A stretch of DNA of 64,000 nucleotides from Akkermansia muciniphila (lineage in GTDB: Bacteria; Verrucomicrobiota; Verrucomicrobiia; Limisphaerales; SIBE01): positions 1-64,000 of the forward strand of contig CAMAWP010000003.1 of assembly GCA_945861765.1 (NCBI GenBank). Reading direction: 5' to 3'. Of this stretch, positions 47,365 to 55,928 are shown in pieces (the stretch's first letter is position 1; each line of letters starts with the position of its first letter). Position numbers and translations under genes: made by a program. Below the pieces are notes generated by a model. The model was not told the origin of the DNA, did not search any database, and saw nothing but the letters and a program-made list of their open reading frames with translations.

Positions 47365-47919
47365 ATGAGCATTGCCACTAAAACTGGTGACAGCGGCACG
47401 ACAGGCTTGATGTATAATCGCCGCGTTTCGAAATGCCATCCACGGGTTGAGGCTTATGGCTGTGTTGATGAACTCAACACCGCGCTCGGTATGGCTCGTG
47501 CCACCAGCGAACACCCGTTTGTTGGTCAGAATCTCCTGGCGATACAGAAAGACCTGGTCATTCTAATGGGCGAATTGGCAACCGGCGTCGAGGATTTAGC
47601 ACGTTATGTGAGGGATGGTTTTACTCTCGTTGGGCCTGAAATGACGGCCAAGCTCGATGTGCTTGTAAGGGAGATCGAGTCACTGAATGTTAGCTACAGA
47701 GGTTGGGTGACGCCGGGGGCGACAATCGATTCTGCTGCCCTCGACCTAGGGCGGACCACTTGTCGGCGTGCCGAGCGCCGCGTGTGCGCTCTGCAGGAAA
47801 CGAATCAGCTCCAGAACGCTGAAATCATAATCTATCTCAATCGCTTGTCCGATCTCCTCTGGCTGTTCGCGCGATGGGTGGAGACGCAGACGACCTCTGG
47901 CGCGCCGCAACTCGCGTGA
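47365..47919 (+). CDS. PduO-type cob(I)alamin adenosyltransferase
   Basis: 184 residues. Motifs of the PduO family: TKTGDSGTTGLM at the N-terminus (ATP site; the usual Lys is Ser here), EAYGCVDELNTALGMAR and the C-terminal cluster TTCRRAERRV, YLNRLSDLLWLFARW. It attaches the 5'-deoxyadenosyl group of ATP to cobalamin to make coenzyme B12. No cobalamin riboswitch fits in the short upstream region. The Lys-to-Ser change in the first motif is notable but both residues are polar and others of the motif are kept. Confidence 0.92.
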   Translation: MSIATKTGDSGTTGLMYNRRVSKCHPRVEAYGCVDELNTALGMARATSEHPFVGQNLLAIQKDLVILMGELATGVEDLARYVRDGFTLVGPEMTAKLDVLVREIESLNVSYRGWVTPGATIDSAALDLGRTTCRRAERRVCALQETNQLQNAEIIIYLNRLSDLLWLFARWVETQTTSGAPQLA

Positions 47920-47950
47920 CGAATTCTTACATCCACTTCGTTCTGCGATT

Positions 47951-49027
47951 TCAGAGAATCATCATCGCATCTCCATAGCTAAAAAATCTATACCGTTCAC
48001 GAACGGCTGTCTCATAAGCCGACAGAATTATTTCGCGACCGTCTGTCGCGTTGGGTGAAGCAAACGCGCTTGCTAACATCAGCAAGGTCGATCGCGGCAA
48101 GTGAAAATTGGTGATCAAGGCATCGATGACACGAAACTGATGCGGCGGATAAATGAAAATCCGAGTTCGGCCTTCGGTGGCAGTCAACTTTCCTTGATTT
48201 GTGGCTGCGACACTCTCGATCACTCGGACGGAGGTTGTTCCGACCGCAATAATCCGGCCTCCAGCAGCCTTTGTTTCATTGATTGCCTGGGCTGTAGCGC
48301 CATCCAGGCTAAATCTTTCCTCATGCATGTGGTGTTCTTGAATGGTTTCTGACTTCACGGGAGCAAATGTCCCAAGACCTACGTGCAGAGTGACATACCG
48401 AATAGCAACTCCTCCATTTTGAATCTCAGCTAGCAACTTTGGGGTGAAATGAAGGCCGGCTGTCGGAGCCGCCACCGACCCAGCCGTTCGAGCAAAAACC
48501 GTCTGATAGCGGCTAAGATCGTCTATGCCTCCGGTCAACGACGTGCGCGTGATATAGGGAGGCAGAGGAACGGACCCAAGATGCTCTAATTCCTGCAGGA
48601 TGTTACCTACTCCCAAGAACTTTAGCCGACCATGCCCTTCCGAGTTCTTTTCCACGACGATCGCCTCGACTGGGCTCATTCGACCAAAACGATCGCGAAA
48701 GCTAATCGTGGTCCCAACAGGCGCGCGCTTGCCGGGTCGGAGCATCGCCCACCAATCATTGAGGTTGTTCTCTTCGAGAAGCAGCGCCTCGATCTGTCCG
48801 CCCGAAGGCGCTTTGATCCCGTGCAAGCGAGCTGGGATCACGCGCGAGTCATTTAAGACAAGCAGATCGCCTGGCCGCAAGTAACTAGGAACGTCTGCGA
48901 ATCGACGGTGGTGAATCTGCTTTGTTGTCCGTTCAAGAGTCAACAGACGAGCCCGATCACGTTCCGGCTCTGGTGCTTGAGCAATCAGCTCGGTGGGGAG
49001 GAAAAAATCAAAATCTTTGGTCCTCAC
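47951..49027 (-). CDS. queA: S-adenosylmethionine:tRNA ribosyltransferase-isomerase
   Basis: 358 residues with a GTG start. Begins TKDFDFFLPTELIAQAPEPE and contains RYQTVFARTAGSVAAPTAGL, LHVGLGTFAPV and the C-terminal FIYPPHQFRVIDALITNFHL, all standard for QueA. It forms epoxyqueuosine at tRNA position 34. Convergent with the adenosyltransferase gene (31-base gap) and divergent from mraZ. Confidence 0.96.
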   Translation of the reverse strand: MRTKDFDFFLPTELIAQAPEPERDRARLLTLERTTKQIHHRRFADVPSYLRPGDLLVLNDSRVIPARLHGIKAPSGGQIEALLLEENNLNDWWAMLRPGKRAPVGTTISFRDRFGRMSPVEAIVVEKNSEGHGRLKFLGVGNILQELEHLGSVPLPPYITRTSLTGGIDDLSRYQTVFARTAGSVAAPTAGLHFTPKLLAEIQNGGVAIRYVTLHVGLGTFAPVKSETIQEHHMHEERFSLDGATAQAINETKAAGGRIIAVGTTSVRVIESVAATNQGKLTATEGRTRIFIYPPHQFRVIDALITNFHLPRSTLLMLASAFASPNATDGREIILSAYETAVRERYRFFSYGDAMMIL

Positions 49028-49109
49028 GGGTTCAAATAATCAATTCCGTCGAAGACTTCCAATGCAAATGGCGGTCCAGGGCGGTTTCAACAAAGACTTA
49101 GCTGTCGAT

Positions 49110-49125
49110 AACTTGTGAACAAGTT
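49110..49125. promoter_or_regulatory. 16-bp palindrome between queA and mraZ
   Basis: AACTTGT and ACAAGTT are perfect inverted copies separated by GA. It lies 82 bases before the queA start and 103 bases before mraZ, a plausible operator for either. No specific regulator can be named. Confidence 0.4.
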
Positions 49126-49157
49126 TCCGGTTGTCAAGTGTGATATTGTGTTGACCG

Positions 49158-49193
49158 GTGGGGTGAAATGTCTAATAGTGGGGCGTTGTGGGG
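49158..49193 (+). promoter_or_regulatory. MraZ-binding repeats upstream of the dcw cluster
   Basis: GTGGGG occurs at 49158, 49178 and 49188. The spacings are 20 and 10 bases, i.e. multiples of one helical turn, which fits the TGGGN-N5 direct-repeat boxes bound by MraZ in other bacteria. A weak promoter (TTGACC at 49151, AATAGT at 49174, spacer 17) would be covered, so MraZ may repress its own operon. Confidence 0.75.
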
Positions 49194-49228
49194 CAGGAAG
49201 AAAGCTGATTTCTTCTTGCTGAACAAAA

Positions 49229-49702
49229 ATGTCAGAAAACGCAACCAACGCAGCCGACGAGATAATTTATTATAGTTCACTTTATCGACATGGCCTGGAC
49301 GAAAAACGACGCCTCCAAATCCCATCAAAATGGCGACCCAAACAAGGCGAGGTAGAATTAACATTGATCATTTGGCCTAAAGGAACTCAGCAGGAAGCGT
49401 GCCTGCTTGTGTTGCCTCCGGAAGAATGGATTACGCTAGTGAAAAAATTAAAAGCCATGCCCTTTTCCGATCCAAAGGCTGAAGCGCTTCGCAGGCTGTT
49501 GGGCAAGAAATCGGATCGGGTTACTACGGATAAGGCGGGTCGCATTTGTTTGCCGGAAAATATGGCTAAGGCAGCCTCCATTGACAAGGAAGCTGTTCTG
49601 GTTGGGTTGGTGGACCGTTTTGAAATCTGGAACCCCGATCGTTACGATTCGGCAAGTCTGATTGATGAAGAGTTAGCTCCCGAAGCTTTTAAACTGATTT
49701 GA
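49229..49702 (+). CDS. mraZ: MraZ, transcriptional regulator of the dcw cluster
   Basis: 157 residues. Two AbrB-like repeats: RHGLDEKRRLQIPSKWRP near residue 19 and TTDKAGRICLPENMAKAASI near 99, each with the D-x-x-x-R core. MraZ forms a ring that binds TGGGN repeats, such as the boxes just upstream. First gene of the cluster; its stop overlaps a possible TTG start of the next gene. Confidence 0.93.
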   Translation: MSENATNAADEIIYYSSLYRHGLDEKRRLQIPSKWRPKQGEVELTLIIWPKGTQQEACLLVLPPEEWITLVKKLKAMPFSDPKAEALRRLLGKKSDRVTTDKAGRICLPENMAKAASIDKEAVLVGLVDRFEIWNPDRYDSASLIDEELAPEAFKLI

Positions 49703-49707
49703 AAGTT

Positions 49708-50310
49708 ATGAGCCTGATGCATCTACTCGCCATGGGGAAAAGCCTTATTGGGCTCAAAGGAGAGATCGCCCGTTACACCTCGGTCCAGCAGAACTTACTC
49801 CCCAAATTCGTGCCTGTTCACCAGCGATTTAGTCAACCACTACCTCCAAACACAGAGCTGTCCCGAAGCAAACCATCGATTCCTGATAGCCCGTTGCCGC
49901 AACAATCGACCCCGTCGCTACCGATGAAGTTGATGAACCCACTCTCAGTTCACGAAGAAGCCTCGGCGAGAAAGTTGGTCTCGCCTCAAAAGACCCCCAG
50001 CAACCATCTTTCTCGGGATCAGGTTGTGCCGAAGCGCTGGTCGATATTCAGAAATCCATTTTCTTCCAAATCTTCGGTGAAATCCCCGCGTGAGCTCGTT
50101 CAAGCCGAACTGGCTCTCGGAGCGGTCAAAGTAGTTCGAAATGATTTAAGTGAGCCTGACGTTGAGGTGATCGCCTTGCAGGTCAAACCGGAGGCGAAAT
50201 CCGAGGCAAATCCTGATCAGAACCCGCCGACAACTGAAACGGCGGTGCCAGGGGTTCGGTGGAGTCGGCTTGCTGCTCGGTTATGTGACTCAGGCCCTTC
50301 ACGAGCATAA
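49708..50310 (+). CDS. Unknown protein in the dcw cluster
   Basis: 200 residues from ATG 49708 (a TTG at 49699 would overlap mraZ). I do not recognise a family. The first 30 residues (MSLMHLLAMGKSLIGLKGEI) are compact and partly hydrophobic; the rest is Pro/Ser/Lys-rich and probably disordered (SLPMKLMNPLSVHEEASARK). A short ordered-looking segment at about 145-170 (PRELVQAELALGAVKVVRND) precedes an acidic, proline-rich tail. No membrane segment is clear. Placement between mraZ and rsmH suggests a lineage-specific division accessory (inference). Confidence 0.7.
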   Translation: MSLMHLLAMGKSLIGLKGEIARYTSVQQNLLPKFVPVHQRFSQPLPPNTELSRSKPSIPDSPLPQQSTPSLPMKLMNPLSVHEEASARKLVSPQKTPSNHLSRDQVVPKRWSIFRNPFSSKSSVKSPRELVQAELALGAVKVVRNDLSEPDVEVIALQVKPEAKSEANPDQNPPTTETAVPGVRWSRLAARLCDSGPSRA

Positions 50311-50328
50311 TCTTAATGTATCAATTTC

Positions 50329-51258
50329 GTGTCTCAATTTGCGCACATTCCCGTGATGGTCGCGGAAGCGCTCGCCGCGCTGGCTCCGCGATCGGGCGGT
50401 TGCTATGCCGATGGAACGATTGGCGGCGGTGGTCATGCCCACGCAATTCTGAAGGCGAGTTCTCCGGAAGGGTGGCTCTATGGATGTGATCGGGACAAAG
50501 CTGCAGTTGAAGCTGCGATCGAGCATTTGGCCGAATTTAAAGGGCGATTTGAGATTCGGCAGGAAAACTTTTCGGAGCTTGCTGACTGGATCGGACCGAA
50601 CCGTTGCGATGGGGTTTTATTGGATCTCGGCGTCAGCTCGGCGCAGCTGGATCAAGCGGATCGCGGGTTCAGTTTTCAGCAGGACGGTCCGTTGGATATG
50701 CGGATGGACCGGCGTCAACCCCTGACGGCAGCGCGATTGGTAAATGAGACCGACGCTGATCAGTTGGGTCGGCTGTTTTGGCAGCTCGGTGGAGAGCGAG
50801 AGGCGCGGCGGATTGCGCGAGCGATTGAGCGAGAGCGAAAGCTTCGGGCTTTTGAGACAACTGGGCAACTAGCAGGTTTGATCGAGCGATTGATCCCTCG
50901 AAAGGGACACAGGCTCCACCCGGCGACGCGAGTTTTTCAAGCTCTGCGCCTCCGAGTGAATGAAGAGATGGACCTGCTGCCACAAGCGTTGGTGGACATT
51001 TGGACAATTTTAAAACCGGGTAAGCGATTGGCTGTGATTACGTTTCATTCATTGGAAGACAGAACGGTCAAGGAGTTTGGCCGAGCACTCGCGCGAGACT
51101 ATCGCTTCGAAGGCGACGTTGATGTGCCTGAGCTTCGCCAGCCTAAAGCCCCCGAATTGAAGTGGGTGAATCGAAAAGCGATTCAGCCGAGTGCCGATGA
51201 GATAAGAGAAAATCCACGGGCGCGGAGCGCGCATCTGCGGGTGATGGAGAAAATCTAA
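50329..51258 (+). CDS. rsmH: 16S rRNA (cytosine-1402-N4) methyltransferase
   Basis: 309 residues with a GTG start and no clear Shine-Dalgarno. Opens with AHIPVMVAEALAALAP, then the SAM motif DGTIGGGGHAHAIL, GVLLDLGVSSAQLDQADRGF and the C-terminal KRLAVITFHSLEDRTVKEF. It methylates C1402 of 16S rRNA and is a constant member of dcw clusters. Its stop overlaps the ftsL start (TAATG). Confidence 0.97.
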   Translation: MSQFAHIPVMVAEALAALAPRSGGCYADGTIGGGGHAHAILKASSPEGWLYGCDRDKAAVEAAIEHLAEFKGRFEIRQENFSELADWIGPNRCDGVLLDLGVSSAQLDQADRGFSFQQDGPLDMRMDRRQPLTAARLVNETDADQLGRLFWQLGGEREARRIARAIERERKLRAFETTGQLAGLIERLIPRKGHRLHPATRVFQALRLRVNEEMDLLPQALVDIWTILKPGKRLAVITFHSLEDRTVKEFGRALARDYRFEGDVDVPELRQPKAPELKWVNRKAIQPSADEIRENPRARSAHLRVMEKI

Positions 51259-51641
51259 TGGCAACACATCGAAAAAATGAGCCAGCCGCTGTCCGCTTTG
51301 GACCTGCTCTAATAGCCTTGGTGGCGTGCGTCTTTATTGGAGGTTCCGGCATCGGCTACGTGGGCCAAAAGAATCAACTTCATATTCTCGGCGCGCAGTT
51401 TAAAGAGCGTGAACTTCGGCTCGACAAACTCAGGCGGGAAAACGAAGGCCTTGTTCGCGTGTTGGACTCCCTGCAATCCCCGATCGAACTCGAGACCCGT
51501 GTCAAACTTATGAACCTCGGGTTGGGTGCCCCTCAGCCCGATCAAATTGTTAGATTGGTAGAACGGCCTCCGGAGGCAATCCGACAAGGCACTGAACGGC
51601 TTTATGTAGAACAGAAAATCCAAGCAAATGGTCATCCGTAA
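51258..51641 (+). CDS. ftsL: FtsL-like division protein
   Basis: 127 residues: short cytoplasmic N-terminus, one transmembrane helix (ALIALVACVFIGGSGIGYVG, about 18-37) and a periplasmic coiled coil with leucine heptads (LHILGAQFKERELRLDKLRR). FtsL sequences are poorly conserved, so the call rests on this topology and the invariant position between rsmH and ftsI. It would pair with FtsB/DivIC and recruit FtsW-FtsI. Confidence 0.8.
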   Translation: MATHRKNEPAAVRFGPALIALVACVFIGGSGIGYVGQKNQLHILGAQFKERELRLDKLRRENEGLVRVLDSLQSPIELETRVKLMNLGLGAPQPDQIVRLVERPPEAIRQGTERLYVEQKIQANGHP

Positions 51642-51727
51642 GGGTTGGCGATTTGTTTATTTCAAAACCGCCAGTTGAAGTTCGGAAAAAGTTGGATGAG
51701 TTCAGCTGATCGCAAAAGAGAACAAAT

Positions 51728-53626
51728 ATGGTCAAAGCGGTCCAAAATGGAAGATTGGTGGTGATGGCTGTTTTGCTGGCGCTGGCGTTCGCGGCGTTAG
51801 GCTACCGCTTGGTTGATCTTCAGTTCCTGCGCTGTGACGACTTACGGAAGAAGGCGGAGGATAATACACATCGGACCTTCGTCCGCGAACCTCGTCGCGG
51901 CGATATTCGCGACCGGCGTGGCAACCTGTTAGCCGGTAGTGTTTTTGTGAAGACAGTTTCCGCAGCTCCGGGGCTCATTGGTGGGTATCAAGCCATAGTG
52001 GCGCGGACCTTGGCTCCGCTGCTCGAGATGAGCGAGACTCAACTGGCGGAAAGACTCCAGATCCGAACCTATGTCACCGCCGAAGGTGAGACCAAAATTG
52101 ATCCGCATGTCGTCTTGAAACATAAGGTATCTTTGGAAGCTTGGGAAAAGATTCAGGCTGCGATGTACGCGCTAAAATTCGGTGTTAACGAGACTGCCTT
52201 GCATCCCAAGAAACGTGCGTTTTATCGCGAGCTCCGGAGTTCGGCGATTTTTGCGGAAGCTTATAACGATCAACTGCGAGTTTATCCGAATAGAGCCTTG
52301 GCCGCTCATGTTTTGGGGCATGTTCAGATGAGAGACCGTGACACGGTCCGGGGGACAGTCAGCGAAATGGCGGGCGCTGACGGGGTTGAACGGGCCTTGG
52401 ATTCATCTCTACGCGGTGTTCCTGGTTGGCGTACAACGGAGGTGGCGAAGGCGCGTGAGTTGGTTCCGTTTCGAGAACAGGACGTTGAACCCAGTTCTGG
52501 CCGACACGTTATTCTAACTATTGATGCCGCTTTGCAGCACATCGTTGAATCGGAGCTCGCCGAAGTCATGCAGAAGTTTTCGCCGGTCAGTGCTTCGGCA
52601 ATTGTGGTGAAACCGCGGACAGGAGAAATTCTGGCTTTAGCCAACGTCCCCTCATTCGATCCAAACAAGCCTGGCGATTTTCCTGAAGCGTATCGGCGCA
52701 ATCGGGCTATCACTGACATCTCGGAGCCGGGTTCAACATTTAAAATAATTGCGGTTTCTGGAGCGCTAAACGATGGGATTGTCGGACTGGATACTGAGTT
52801 CGATTGCGAAGAGGGTCACTTCCTATATGCCGGACGGCGGCTTCGGGATGACCATCCGTCTGGTTCACTTTCTGTGGAAGATATCGTTGCCAAGTCATCC
52901 AATATTGGAACGGCCAAGATCGCGCTTCAGATGGGTCGGGAGCGGCTCTATGATTACATCCGAGGTTACGGCTTTGGCAGCGTGACAGGGATCCCGCTGG
53001 TTGGTGAAGTTCGAGGTATCATCCATTCGCCTAAGGCTTGGGATAAGCTTTCCATCACGCGTTTTCCAATAGGGCAAGGGGTCGCAGTCACTCCGTTGCA
53101 AATGGTGATGGCGATGAGCGCTATCGCAAATGGAGGACGGCTAATGCAACCGATGTTGATCGACCGCGTGGTGGACGATGAAGGTCGTATCGTGGTCCAG
53201 TATCAACCACAGCAGCTCCGGCAAGTCATCAGCGAAGCGGCGGCCAAGCAGATGACCGTGGCGTTGAAGTCAGTGGTCTCTGAAAAGGGTACCGCGAAGC
53301 GGGCGCGCCTTGTTCATTATACAGTTGCGGGCAAAACGGGTACGGCTCAAAAAGCAGGAAACGGAAGCTATTTGCGCGGTAAATATTTTTCCTCGTTTAT
53401 TGGCTATTTCCCTTCCGAAATGCCGGAGTTGTGTATTTCTGTGGTCTTGGATGAACCGAAGCTGCCGAACTATTATGGTTCCCAAACTGCCGCTCCCGCC
53501 TTCCGTAACATCGCTGAACGCGCCGCCAAATATCTTGCGATCAAGCCGGACATCAGTCCGAACGAACCGCTCGTGCTGACCAGCAACTTAACTCGCCCGT
53601 TCGTCACGAGCAAAGCCAAACCCTAA
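51728..53626 (+). CDS. ftsI: Septal transpeptidase FtsI (PBP3)
   Basis: 632 residues. One N-terminal transmembrane helix (about 12-28), the PBP dimerisation domain (REPRRGDIRDRRGNLLAG, AHVLGHVQMRDRD) and the transpeptidase domain with Ser336-x-x-Lys339 (GSTFK), Ser390-x-Asn392 (SSN) and Lys536-Thr-Gly (AGKTGTAQ). It cross-links peptidoglycan at the division site in complex with FtsW. The stop is 15 bases before murE. Confidence 0.96.
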   Translation: MVKAVQNGRLVVMAVLLALAFAALGYRLVDLQFLRCDDLRKKAEDNTHRTFVREPRRGDIRDRRGNLLAGSVFVKTVSAAPGLIGGYQAIVARTLAPLLEMSETQLAERLQIRTYVTAEGETKIDPHVVLKHKVSLEAWEKIQAAMYALKFGVNETALHPKKRAFYRELRSSAIFAEAYNDQLRVYPNRALAAHVLGHVQMRDRDTVRGTVSEMAGADGVERALDSSLRGVPGWRTTEVAKARELVPFREQDVEPSSGRHVILTIDAALQHIVESELAEVMQKFSPVSASAIVVKPRTGEILALANVPSFDPNKPGDFPEAYRRNRAITDISEPGSTFKIIAVSGALNDGIVGLDTEFDCEEGHFLYAGRRLRDDHPSGSLSVEDIVAKSSNIGTAKIALQMGRERLYDYIRGYGFGSVTGIPLVGEVRGIIHSPKAWDKLSITRFPIGQGVAVTPLQMVMAMSAIANGGRLMQPMLIDRVVDDEGRIVVQYQPQQLRQVISEAAAKQMTVALKSVVSEKGTAKRARLVHYTVAGKTGTAQKAGNGSYLRGKYFSSFIGYFPSEMPELCISVVLDEPKLPNYYGSQTAAPAFRNIAERAAKYLAIKPDISPNEPLVLTSNLTRPFVTSKAKP

Positions 53627-53641
53627 GCCCAGATAGATCCC

Positions 53642-55171
53642 ATGCACCTAAAGCAATTACTTCATCCCCTTCCAACAGCCAGCGTGGATGGAACGGTCGA
53701 ACGGGAAATTCTAGGAATCGCCTACGACTCGCGCCGCGTCGGCCCCGGCATGGTCTTCGTGGCCATCCCTGGACAGAATGTCGATGGTCACGATTACATC
53801 GACAGCGCTATCGAGAAGGGCGCTGTGGCAGTTATCTGTGAGCGCGATCACTTCGTTTCGCAGAGGGTGACAAAGATCACTGTTCCTGACGCGCGGGAAG
53901 CATTGGCGATTATTGCCGCTGAGTTTTATCACCATCCCAGCGCCAAGCTCAAGGTGATTGGAGTCACCGGTACGAACGGGAAGACGACCGTGGCGTTTAT
54001 GGTGAAGCACCTCTTGGAAACCGCCGGCATTAAGACTGGTTTGATCGGCACCATTCGCTACGAAATCGGCGAACGAATTATCGCGGCTCAGCGTACCACT
54101 CCTGAAGCTCTGGAAGTTCAGCAGATGCTCGCCCAAATGCTGCGCGCCGGGTGCGAGGCTGTGGTCATGGAAGTCAGCTCCCACGCGCTCGACCAACAGC
54201 GGGTCCATGGAGTGGACTTTGACGTTGCGATCTTCACGAACTTGACTCACGACCACCTCGATTATCATGGCACGATGGAAACCTATTTTAAGGCCAAGAA
54301 AAAATTGTTCACCTCCTTGCAGGGCGGCACGAAGCAAGGCGGCGTGGTGATCAATATCGATGACGCGTTTGGCCATAGGCTCTCCACCGAAACGAAAGTG
54401 GAAGTCCAGTTGACATACGGGTTGGGCGAGGCTGCCAAACTGCGTGCCAGTCATATCCAACTGGGCAAAGACGTAACGAACATGGTGATCGAAACGCCGG
54501 AGCGCCATTTCGCTTGCCGGCTTCCGCTGATTGGTCGGCACAACGTCTATAATGCTCTGGCTGCCGTCGGTGCCGGACTTGTTCTGAAGGTCGGCGTTTC
54601 AGCTTTGAAGACCGCGTTGAACACGATGGAGCCAGTGCCCGGTCGGCTGGAAAGTCTTTCGGCCGGCAAGCCATTCGGAATCTACGTCGATTACGCGCAT
54701 ACTGAAGATGCCCTCCGGAATGTTCTTACGACATTGCGGGAAATAACTCCCGGACGCTTGCTGATCACCTTCGGCTGCGGCGGAACCCGCGACACTGGCA
54801 AGCGATCCAAGATGGGGCGCGTCGCTGCTGAGTTGGCGGATTTCACGATTATCACCACCGATAATCCACGCAAAGAATCTCCGGCTGTCATCGCTTTCCA
54901 AATCGAAGAAGGCTACCGGATGGTTCGGCAGACTGGATATCGAGTGGTACTCGACCGACGCCAGGCTATCGATGAGATCATCCGAATGGCGCAGGACGGC
55001 GATAGCGTCATCATCGCTGGAAAAGGGCACGAGACTTATCAGGAGTTTGAGAACACGGTCGTTCCCTTTGATGACCGTGTCTATGCAGAAGAAACTTTGG
55101 AAACCCTCGGCTCGTGGACCACCGCGAGTTCTGAGCCACATCGACAAGCACTGGAGTACAGTTTTGCATGA
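53642..55171 (+). CDS. murE: UDP-MurNAc-tripeptide synthetase MurE
   Basis: 509 residues. ATP loop TGTNGKTT (109-116), the carbamylated lysine in FKAKKKLF (Lys near 220) and DNPR (407-410) for recognition of meso-diaminopimelate. Adds the third residue of the stem peptide in the cytoplasm. The stop overlaps the SIMPL-domain gene by 4 bases (ATGA). Confidence 0.97.
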   Translation: MHLKQLLHPLPTASVDGTVEREILGIAYDSRRVGPGMVFVAIPGQNVDGHDYIDSAIEKGAVAVICERDHFVSQRVTKITVPDAREALAIIAAEFYHHPSAKLKVIGVTGTNGKTTVAFMVKHLLETAGIKTGLIGTIRYEIGERIIAAQRTTPEALEVQQMLAQMLRAGCEAVVMEVSSHALDQQRVHGVDFDVAIFTNLTHDHLDYHGTMETYFKAKKKLFTSLQGGTKQGGVVINIDDAFGHRLSTETKVEVQLTYGLGEAAKLRASHIQLGKDVTNMVIETPERHFACRLPLIGRHNVYNALAAVGAGLVLKVGVSALKTALNTMEPVPGRLESLSAGKPFGIYVDYAHTEDALRNVLTTLREITPGRLLITFGCGGTRDTGKRSKMGRVAAELADFTIITTDNPRKESPAVIAFQIEEGYRMVRQTGYRVVLDRRQAIDEIIRMAQDGDSVIIAGKGHETYQEFENTVVPFDDRVYAEETLETLGSWTTASSEPHRQALEYSFA

Positions 55172-55914
55172 GTAACTCCCCACGTCCTGATTTGTTCGGC
55201 GTTGTCGCCGGGTTCTTTCTCGCCGCCGGGCTGGTGTGTTCGGCCATGGTAGTCACGAGTGCCTGGCTGAAAGTCGCCGAGTCTCAAAACATTAGCGTGA
55301 CAGGCTCGGCCAGGAAAGCTGTCGAGTCCGACCTAATTATCTGGCGTGGCTCCTTTGCTACCGAAGACAAGACGCTGTTAGCTGCGCAACGGGCTTTAAA
55401 AGTTGACTTGGAGAAACTAGAAAACTTCCTTCGCACGAACCAGGTAACGAACTATTTGATCAGCCCAATTTCCATTCAGGAATTGCGGTCCAGAGAGAAA
55501 GGCCAATCCGAGATGGCGCAGGATAAAATCGTTGGCTACCGGTTAACACAGTCTGTGGAAGTGCGCTCGGCGGATGTGCAAGGAATCACCCGGCTCAGTC
55601 GGGAGACGACCGCTCTCGTCGAGCAGGGCGTCTTGTTTGCTGGCAGCGAGCCAAGCTACATCTACACGAAAGCTGGTGAAGCCAAGGTGGAAATGTTGGC
55701 TGAAGCAACCAAAGATGCTCGATCCCGAGCCGAGCAAATAGCCTCGCAAGGTGGCCGCAAAATCCATCAGCTTCAGTCGGCAAGGATGGGAGTTTTCCAG
55801 ATCACGCCGATCCACACAATTCAAACGCAAACGAGCTGGGAGGGTATGAACGATGTTTCCTCGTTCGAGAAAATCGTAACTGCAGTCGTCAGCGCCACTT
55901 TCTCCATGAACTGA
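55168..55914 (+). CDS. SIMPL-domain (DUF541) protein in the dcw cluster
   Basis: 248 residues. One N-terminal hydrophobic anchor or signal (FGVVAGFFLAAGLVCSAMVV), then the SIMPL fold (ISVTGSARKAVESDLIIWRG, YRLTQSVEVRSADVQGI, and MLAEATKDARSRAEQIAS near 170-187). SIMPL proteins are exported or membrane-bound and poorly understood. It is coupled to murE by a 4-base overlap and ends 14 bases before murF, so it is translated with them; that is not part of the common dcw gene set. Confidence 0.85.
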   Translation: MSNSPRPDLFGVVAGFFLAAGLVCSAMVVTSAWLKVAESQNISVTGSARKAVESDLIIWRGSFATEDKTLLAAQRALKVDLEKLENFLRTNQVTNYLISPISIQELRSREKGQSEMAQDKIVGYRLTQSVEVRSADVQGITRLSRETTALVEQGVLFAGSEPSYIYTKAGEAKVEMLAEATKDARSRAEQIASQGGRKIHQLQSARMGVFQITPIHTIQTQTSWEGMNDVSSFEKIVTAVVSATFSMN

Positions 55915-55928
55915 AAATTGAAGCCCGA

